Source: Methylobacterium nonmethylotrophicum
Lineage (GTDB): Bacteria > Pseudomonadota > Alphaproteobacteria > Rhizobiales > Beijerinckiaceae
NCBI RefSeq assembly: GCF_004745635.1
Contig: NZ_SRLB01000003.1
Span: 1-64,000, forward strand
Length of the DNA: 64,000 bases
Direction: 5' to 3'
Position numbers and translations under genes: made by a program. The notes beneath the pieces were generated by a model. That model made no database searches and had not been told where the DNA came from. It was given only the letters and a program-made list of their open reading frames with translations. Positions 58,836-64,000 of the stretch are shown piece by piece (the first letter of the stretch is position 1; every line of letters starts with the position of its first letter).

Positions 58836-60044
58836 ATGCCCGACGCCTATATCTACGACCACGTCCGCACCCCCCGCGGCCGCGGCAAGCCCGACGGCTC
58901 GCTGCACGAGGTGACGGCGCTTCGCCTCGCCGAGACGGCGCTCCGCGCCCTCAAGGACCGCAATTCCCTCGACACGAAGCTCGTCGACGACGTGGTGCTC
59001 GGCTGCGTCGATCCGGTCGGCGAGGCCGGCGGCGACATCGCGCGGGCCGCCGCCCTGGTGGCCGATTACGGCGACCACGTGCCGGGCGTGCAGATCAACC
59101 GGTTCTGCGCCTCGGGCCTCGACGCGGTGAACTTCGCCGCCGCGCAGGTGATGAGCGGCCAGCACGACATGGCGGTCGGCGGCGGCGTCGAATCGATGAG
59201 CCGCATCGGCATCGGCGCCTCCGGCGGCGCCTGGCCGGTCGATCCGGCGATCGCCATCAAGTCCTACTTCATGCCGCAGGGCGTCTCGGCCGACCTGATC
59301 GCCACCAAGTACGGCTTCTCCCGCGACGAATGCGACGCCTATGCGGTCGAATCGCAGAAGCGCGCCGCCCGCTCCTGGGAGGACGGCCGGTTCAAGAAGG
59401 CGGTCGTGCCGGTGCGCGACGTCAACGGGCTGACGCTTCTCGCGCACGACGAGCACATGCGGCCGAGCACCGACATGCAGTCGCTGGCGTCGCTCAAGCC
59501 CTCCTTCGTCCAGATGGGCCAGATGGGCGGTTTCGACGCCGTCGCGGTCGACGCGCATCCGGACGTCGAGGCGGTCGAGCACGTCCACCACGCCGGCAAC
59601 TCGTCGGGCATCGTCGACGGCGCCGCCGCGGTGCTGATCGGCTCCAGGGAGGCCGGGTCGGCGGCGGGCCTCAAGCCGCGCGCCCGCATCCGGGCCTTCG
59701 CCAATATCGGCTCGGACCCGGCCCTGATGCTGACCGGCCCGGTCGACGTGACCCGCAAGGTGCTCAAGCGCGCCGGGATGAGCATCGGTGACATCGACCT
59801 GTTCGAGGTCAACGAGGCCTTCGCGGCGGTGGTGTTGCGCTTCCTCCAGGCCTTCGAGGTCGATCCGGGCAAGGTCAACGTCAATGGCGGCGCCATCGCG
59901 CTCGGCCATCCGCTCGGCGCCACCGGCGCGATGATCCTCGGCACCGTGCTCGACGAGCTGGAGCGCACGAACAAGCAGACGGCGCTGGTCACCCTCTGCA
60001 TCGGCGCCGGCATGGGCACCGCCACGGTCATCGAGCGGGTATGA
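58836..60044 (+). CDS. Acetyl-CoA C-acyltransferase (thiolase)
   Basis: 402 residues. Catalytic Cys in VQINRFCASGLDAVNFAAAQ (about 91), GGGVESMSR, second active-site block NVNGGAIALGHPLGATGAMI (His), and LVTLCIGAGMGTATVIERV (Cys). Cleaves 3-ketoacyl-CoA in beta-oxidation. Its stop overlaps the DUF2059 gene by four bases. The FadA-type role is supported by fadE before and fadJ after; a biosynthetic PhaA role is less likely. Confidence 0.92.
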   Translation: MPDAYIYDHVRTPRGRGKPDGSLHEVTALRLAETALRALKDRNSLDTKLVDDVVLGCVDPVGEAGGDIARAAALVADYGDHVPGVQINRFCASGLDAVNFAAAQVMSGQHDMAVGGGVESMSRIGIGASGGAWPVDPAIAIKSYFMPQGVSADLIATKYGFSRDECDAYAVESQKRAARSWEDGRFKKAVVPVRDVNGLTLLAHDEHMRPSTDMQSLASLKPSFVQMGQMGGFDAVAVDAHPDVEAVEHVHHAGNSSGIVDGAAAVLIGSREAGSAAGLKPRARIRAFANIGSDPALMLTGPVDVTRKVLKRAGMSIGDIDLFEVNEAFAAVVLRFLQAFEVDPGKVNVNGGAIALGHPLGATGAMILGTVLDELERTNKQTALVTLCIGAGMGTATVIERV

Positions 60045-60577
60045 GACGGATGCGTCTCGCCCTCCCCCACCTCGCCGCCGGGCTGGCGCTCGGGCTGGTC
60101 CTCGCCGGCCCGGCCCGGGCCGACGAGGACCGGGTCGCGCTCGCCCGCGACATCGTCGGCAAGACGGTGGCCCGCAACCTGACGCAGGCGTTCAAGCAGG
60201 CGGAAGAGAAGACCCTCGCCTCGATGAGCGCCGAGCAGGCCGCCAAGCTGCGCCCGGACCTTGAGAAGACTTTCGAGCAGGAGCGCGACACGCTCGTCGA
60301 CGGGCTGTCGAAGGAATACGCGCAGAAGTTCGACGCGGCCGAGCTGAAGCGCCTGGCGGCGATCTACGACGACCCGGTCTACCAGAGGTTCCAGGCGCTC
60401 AACGCCGACCCGACCTCGATGGTCACCACGATCACCAAGGACGCGGTGACCCGGATGATGAACCTGCTCTCGCTGGCGGCCCTGTCGCAGCAGGGCAACG
60501 GCCAGACTCCGGCCCCGCAGGGCGTGCCGGCGCCGACGCCGAATCCTGCACCGGCGCCTGCACCGGCCAAGCCGTAA
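60041..60577 (+). CDS. DUF2059 periplasmic protein
   Basis: 178 residues. Signal peptide (LALPHLAAGLALGLVLAGPA-RA), then a helical DUF2059-type domain (ARDIVGKTVARNLTQAFKQA ... FDAAELKRLAAIYDDPVYQR) and a Pro/Ala tail. ATG overlaps the thiolase TGA (ATGA), so it is coproduced with the fatty-acid enzymes although exported. Role unknown. Confidence 0.75.
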   Translation: MRRMRLALPHLAAGLALGLVLAGPARADEDRVALARDIVGKTVARNLTQAFKQAEEKTLASMSAEQAAKLRPDLEKTFEQERDTLVDGLSKEYAQKFDAAELKRLAAIYDDPVYQRFQALNADPTSMVTTITKDAVTRMMNLLSLAALSQQGNGQTPAPQGVPAPTPNPAPAPAPAKP

Positions 60578-60599
60578 CCGATCCCACGAGGCCCTCGCC

Positions 60600-62801
60600 A
60601 TGAACCTCACGAATTTCCGCTTCGAGACCGATGCCGACGGCGTGGCGCTCGCCACCTGGGACATGCCCGGCCGCTCGATGAACGTCGTCACCCCGGAGGT
60701 GATGAACGAACTCGACCAGATCGTCGACGCCGTGGTGGCGGATGCCGCCATCAAGGGCTGCGTGATCACGTCGGGCAAGGACACCTTCTCGGGCGGCGCC
60801 GACCTGACGATGCTGCAGGGCCTCGGCACCGAATACGCGCGGCTCGCCCGCGAGCGCGGCCAGGAGGAGGCGATGACCTTCTTCTTCGAGGAATCGCGCC
60901 GGCTGACCCTGCTCTACCGCAAGCTCGAGACCTGCGGGAAGCCGTTCGCGGCCGCCGTGCACGGCACCTGCCTCGGCGGCGCCTTCGAACTGGCGCTCGC
61001 CTGCCACCACCGGGTGCTGTCGGACGACGACAAGACCCGGGTCGGCCTGCCCGAGATCAAGGTCGGGCTGTTTCCGGGCGCCGGCGGCACCCAGCGCGTC
61101 GCCCGCCTGATGCAGACCGGCGACGCCCTGCAGATGCTGTTCAAGGGCGACCAGATCCGCCCGCTGATGGCCCGCAACATGGGCCTCGTCCACGCGGTCG
61201 CGCCACGCGCCGAGATCGTCGCGAAGGCGCGTGAGTGGATCATGGCCGGCGGCTCGGCAGTCGCCCCCTGGGACCAGCCGAAGTTCAAGGCGCCCTCGGG
61301 CAAGGTCTACTCGCCCGCCGGCATGATGACCTGGCCGCCCGCCAACGCCATCTACCGCCGCGAGACCCACGACAACTATCCCGCGGCCAAGGCGATCCTG
61401 CACGCCGTCTACGAGGGCCTGCAGCTGCCGATGGACCTGGCGCTCAAGGTCGAGAGCCGGTACTTCGCCAAGATCCTGCGCTCGCCGGAAGCCGCGGCGA
61501 TGATCCGGACCCTGTTCCTGTCGATGGGCGAGCTCAACAAGGGCGCGCGGCGGCCGAAGGGCGTGGGCGCGGTGCCGCTCAAGAAGGTCGGCGTCGTCGG
61601 CGCCGGCTTCATGGGGGCGGGCATCGCCTATGTCTCGGCCAATGCCGGTCTGGAGGTGGTGCTGGTCGACCAGTCGGCGGAAGCCGCCGAGAAGGGCAAG
61701 GCCTACGCCCACAAGCTCGTCTCGGACCAGATCATGAAGGGCCGGGCCAAGACCGCCGACCGCGACGCGCTCCTCTCCCGCATCACCGCGACCGGCGACT
61801 ACGCGGCGCTTGCCGGCTGCGACCTCGTGATCGAGGCGGTGTTCGAGGACCCGAAGGTCAAGGCCGAGGTCATCGCCAAGGTCGAGGCGGTGATCGGGCC
61901 GGACGCGATCTTCGCCTCCAACACCTCGACCCTGCCGATCAGCGGGCTCGCCAAGGCGTCGGCGCGCCCTGCGCAGTTCATCGGCATCCACTTCTTCTCG
62001 CCGGTCGAGAAGATGATGCTGGTCGAGATCATCATGGGCAAGGCGACCGGCGAGCGGGCGCTCGCCGCCGCCCTCGACTACGTCCGGGCGATCAAGAAGA
62101 CCCCGATCGTCGTCAACGACGCCCGCGGCTTCTTCGCCAACCGCTGCGTCGGCGCCTACATCCTCGAGGGCCACCTGATGCTGGCCGAGGGCGTGCCCGC
62201 CGCGATGATCGAGAATGCCGGGCGCCAGGCCGGCATGCCGGTGGGTCCCCTCTCGCTCAACGACGAGGTCGGCGTCGACCTCGCCCTCAAGATCGTCAAG
62301 GCGACGAAGGCGCAGGTCGGCGAGGCCGCCGTCAACCCGACGCAGGAGCGCCTGCTCACCGCGCTCGTCGAGGGCGAGGGCCGGCTCGGGCGCAAGAACC
62401 GCAAGGGCTTCTACGACTATCCGGAGCAGGGCCAGAAGAAGCTCTGGCCGGGTCTGCGCGACCTCCAGGAGACCCGCCTCGATCCCGACGCGGTCGACTT
62501 CTCGGAGCTGAAGCAGCGCCTCCTCGTCACCCAGGCGCTGGAGGCGGCCCGCACCGTCGGCGAGGGCGTCGTCACCGATCCGCGCGAGGCGGATGTCGGC
62601 TCGATCCTCGGCTTCGGCTTCGCGCCCTTCACCGGGGGCGCCCTGTCCTACATCGACTTCATGGGGGCGGCCCGCTTCGTCGATCTGTGCCGCACGCTCG
62701 AAGCCAAGCACGGCGCCCGCTTCAGCCCGCCGGACTCGCTGGTGGCGATGGCGGAGCGCGGCGGCACCTTCTACGGCGCGGCGGCGAAGCAGGCGGCGTG
62801 A
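60600..62801 (+). CDS. fadJ: Bifunctional enoyl-CoA hydratase/3-hydroxyacyl-CoA dehydrogenase (FadJ type)
   Basis: 733 residues. N-terminal crotonase: SGGADLTMLQG, AVHGTCLGGAFELALACHHR (oxyanion hole), LPEIKVGLFPGAGGTQRVAR (catalytic Glu). Then the NAD domain VGVVGAGFMGAGIAYVSANA, DLVIEAVFEDPKVKAEVIAK, ASNTSTLPISGLA, FIGIHFFSPVEKMMLVEII and the C-terminal dehydrogenase helices (RCVGAYILEGHLMLAEGV). Carries out hydration and oxidation of enoyl-CoA. 22 bases after the DUF2059 gene. Confidence 0.93.
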   Translation: MNLTNFRFETDADGVALATWDMPGRSMNVVTPEVMNELDQIVDAVVADAAIKGCVITSGKDTFSGGADLTMLQGLGTEYARLARERGQEEAMTFFFEESRRLTLLYRKLETCGKPFAAAVHGTCLGGAFELALACHHRVLSDDDKTRVGLPEIKVGLFPGAGGTQRVARLMQTGDALQMLFKGDQIRPLMARNMGLVHAVAPRAEIVAKAREWIMAGGSAVAPWDQPKFKAPSGKVYSPAGMMTWPPANAIYRRETHDNYPAAKAILHAVYEGLQLPMDLALKVESRYFAKILRSPEAAAMIRTLFLSMGELNKGARRPKGVGAVPLKKVGVVGAGFMGAGIAYVSANAGLEVVLVDQSAEAAEKGKAYAHKLVSDQIMKGRAKTADRDALLSRITATGDYAALAGCDLVIEAVFEDPKVKAEVIAKVEAVIGPDAIFASNTSTLPISGLAKASARPAQFIGIHFFSPVEKMMLVEIIMGKATGERALAAALDYVRAIKKTPIVVNDARGFFANRCVGAYILEGHLMLAEGVPAAMIENAGRQAGMPVGPLSLNDEVGVDLALKIVKATKAQVGEAAVNPTQERLLTALVEGEGRLGRKNRKGFYDYPEQGQKKLWPGLRDLQETRLDPDAVDFSELKQRLLVTQALEAARTVGEGVVTDPREADVGSILGFGFAPFTGGALSYIDFMGAARFVDLCRTLEAKHGARFSPPDSLVAMAERGGTFYGAAAKQAA

Positions 62802-62884
62802 GGGCCTGATCAACTCGTTCCGTCCCAATCACGCCCTCATCCTGAGGTGACCGGCGATCGAAGATCGCTGCGCGTAGCGGCCTT

Positions 62885-62929
62885 GAAGGAGGGCTCCAGA
62901 AGGCGCAGCGATTGCTGGAGCCCTCCTTC
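62885..62929. repeat. Palindromic intergenic element, copy 2
   Basis: The same 15-base arms as at 35987-36031, with a different 15-base loop and the same CCTCAGGATGA box at 62962. A second inverted pair, GTCAGTCGATC / GATCGACTGAC, lies just outside. It may terminate fadJ transcription. Confidence 0.8.
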
Positions 62930-63081
62930 GAGGTCAGTCGATCGTTGATCGACTGACACCTCAGGATGAGGTCACGGGTGGGATCAGTTGAATATTAGGG
63001 TCAGAGCCGGCCCTGCCATTGTCCTGAGATGCGGGGCCGGCATCCTGCCTGGGCGGTATCATCGCCGCCCGGGATGATTGC

Positions 63082-64000
63082 GTGACCAGACAGACCAACG
63101 AGGCCCCCGCCCGCAGGATCGTGTTGGTGGCGAACGTGGCGGCGGGCTCGCTCGTCGACGGGGAATTGACCCCGGAGACCCTGCGCGAGCGCCTTGAGGC
63201 GGCGGGCCTGACGGTCGTGCCGGAGCCGCGGCCCGAGGCGCCCTTGGCCGAGCGGCTGGCGGCCGCCGCGACGATCTCGGGCATCGACGCGGTCGCGGTG
63301 GCGGGCGGCGACGGAACGCTGGCCTGCGCGGCGCAGGCGCTCACCGGCCAGGATGTCCCCCTCGGCATCCTGCCGCTCGGCACGATGAATCTCCTCGCCA
63401 AGGATCTCGGGGTCCCGGTCGACCTCGACGCGGCCATCGCGGTCCTGGCGCACGGCACTGCGCGCAGGATCGATGCCGGCGAGGTGAACGGCCACGTCTT
63501 CCTGATCAACTCGGTGCTCGGCATGCCGGCCCGGATGGCGCGCCACCGCGAGGCGAAGCGCGGGCGGATGGGCGCCCTCGACGTTCTGCGCATGCTCGCG
63601 GGGCTCCTGCGGCATCTGCGCCGCTACCCGCGCGAGCGGGCGGTGCTGACGCTCGCCGGCAAGATCCGGCGGGTGCGGTTCCGGACCCTCGCCGTGGTCT
63701 GCGGCGATTACCAGGAAGGATTGGGCCAGGTTCTGTCACGGGCAGGCGTCGACGGCGGGCACCTCACGCTCTACCTCGTCGAGACCCTGTCGGCGGCGCG
63801 GCTCGTGCGCCTCGGGCTCGGCTTCGCGGTCGGCGAGTGGCGCCGGCTGCCGGACCTGGAGCGGCACGAGACCGACGCCCTGACAATCGACGCCCGCAAG
63901 GCCCTGCGGGTGATGAATGACGGAGAGGTCGTGCTGATCGCCCCACCCCTGCGCTACCGCCTCCGCGCGTCCGCCCTGCGGGTCCTCGTCCCGGCGGAGG
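63082..64000 (+). CDS. Diacylglycerol-kinase-family lipid kinase (3' end beyond window)
   Basis: 306 codons are visible from GTG 63082, frame open to the window edge. The catalytic domain shows VAVAGGDGTLACAAQALTGQ (GGDGT nucleotide loop) and LGILPLGTMNLLAKDLGVPV (the PLGTxN motif), followed by DAGEVNGHVFLINSVLGMPA, the DAGK catalytic fold (PF00781). Relatives phosphorylate diacylglycerol or other lipids, many with unknown substrate. Missing residues: the extreme C-terminus only. Confidence 0.85.
   Translation, partial: MTRQTNEAPARRIVLVANVAAGSLVDGELTPETLRERLEAAGLTVVPEPRPEAPLAERLAAAATISGIDAVAVAGGDGTLACAAQALTGQDVPLGILPLGTMNLLAKDLGVPVDLDAAIAVLAHGTARRIDAGEVNGHVFLINSVLGMPARMARHREAKRGRMGALDVLRMLAGLLRHLRRYPRERAVLTLAGKIRRVRFRTLAVVCGDYQEGLGQVLSRAGVDGGHLTLYLVETLSAARLVRLGLGFAVGEWRRLPDLERHETDALTIDARKALRVMNDGEVVLIAPPLRYRLRASALRVLVPAE

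Overview
The window comes from a very GC-rich alphaproteobacterium of the Rhizobiales, most likely Methylobacterium or a close relative. The evidence is protein style (BcsS, Usg, DUF6867, a form II Cox cluster, a PodJ-like Sel1 protein, a MerR-fadE-thiolase-fadJ cluster) and strongly GC-biased third codon positions. This is inference from recognised families; no rRNA or tRNA gene was seen to confirm it.

Positions 1 to about 15,500 are an accessory island of lower and uneven GC. It holds the 5' part of a large secreted adhesin-like gene (laminin-B domain plus 99-residue cadherin/Ig-like repeats), a phage tape-measure remnant, an IS5-family element, an ABC-type substrate-binding protein, several tiny coupled unknown genes, a defence pair (MmeI-type restriction-modification enzyme and Mrr-type endonuclease), a degenerate repeat/hairpin array, and a tyrosine integrase. 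The integrase abuts what looks like a truncated bcsS gene, which suggests the island inserted there. Several genes on the island carry one-base lesions or an in-frame stop.

From 15,500 the sequence is ordinary chromosome. It starts with usg, exoD and a LysE exporter. A reverse-strand molybdenum hydroxylase cluster follows, in transcription order coxG, coxS, coxL, coxM, coxD, coxE, two XdhC-like genes, a molybdopterin-binding protein and a MocA-like nucleotidyltransferase. CoxL has the form II signature, so the substrate is uncertain and need not be CO. Two related MITE-like elements and two strong hairpins sit between these genes. Facing away is a branched-chain amino acid transport operon (livH, livM, livG, livF, DUF6867, binding protein) with a LysE-type exporter gene embedded between livG and livF.

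Next come infA and rpe, a pair of small membrane proteins, parC, recO, a PAS histidine kinase, an SGNH hydrolase, a proline/alanine-rich membrane-anchored protein, a calcineurin-like phosphoesterase, arfB, the ligase-associated helicase and PdeM nuclease, a DUF3429/TIGR02186/TauE operon and a 1140-residue PodJ-like protein. The right end is a beta-oxidation cluster: a MerR regulator, acyl-CoA dehydrogenase, thiolase, a DUF2059 protein and a FadJ-type bifunctional enzyme. A diacylglycerol-kinase-family gene then runs off the window.
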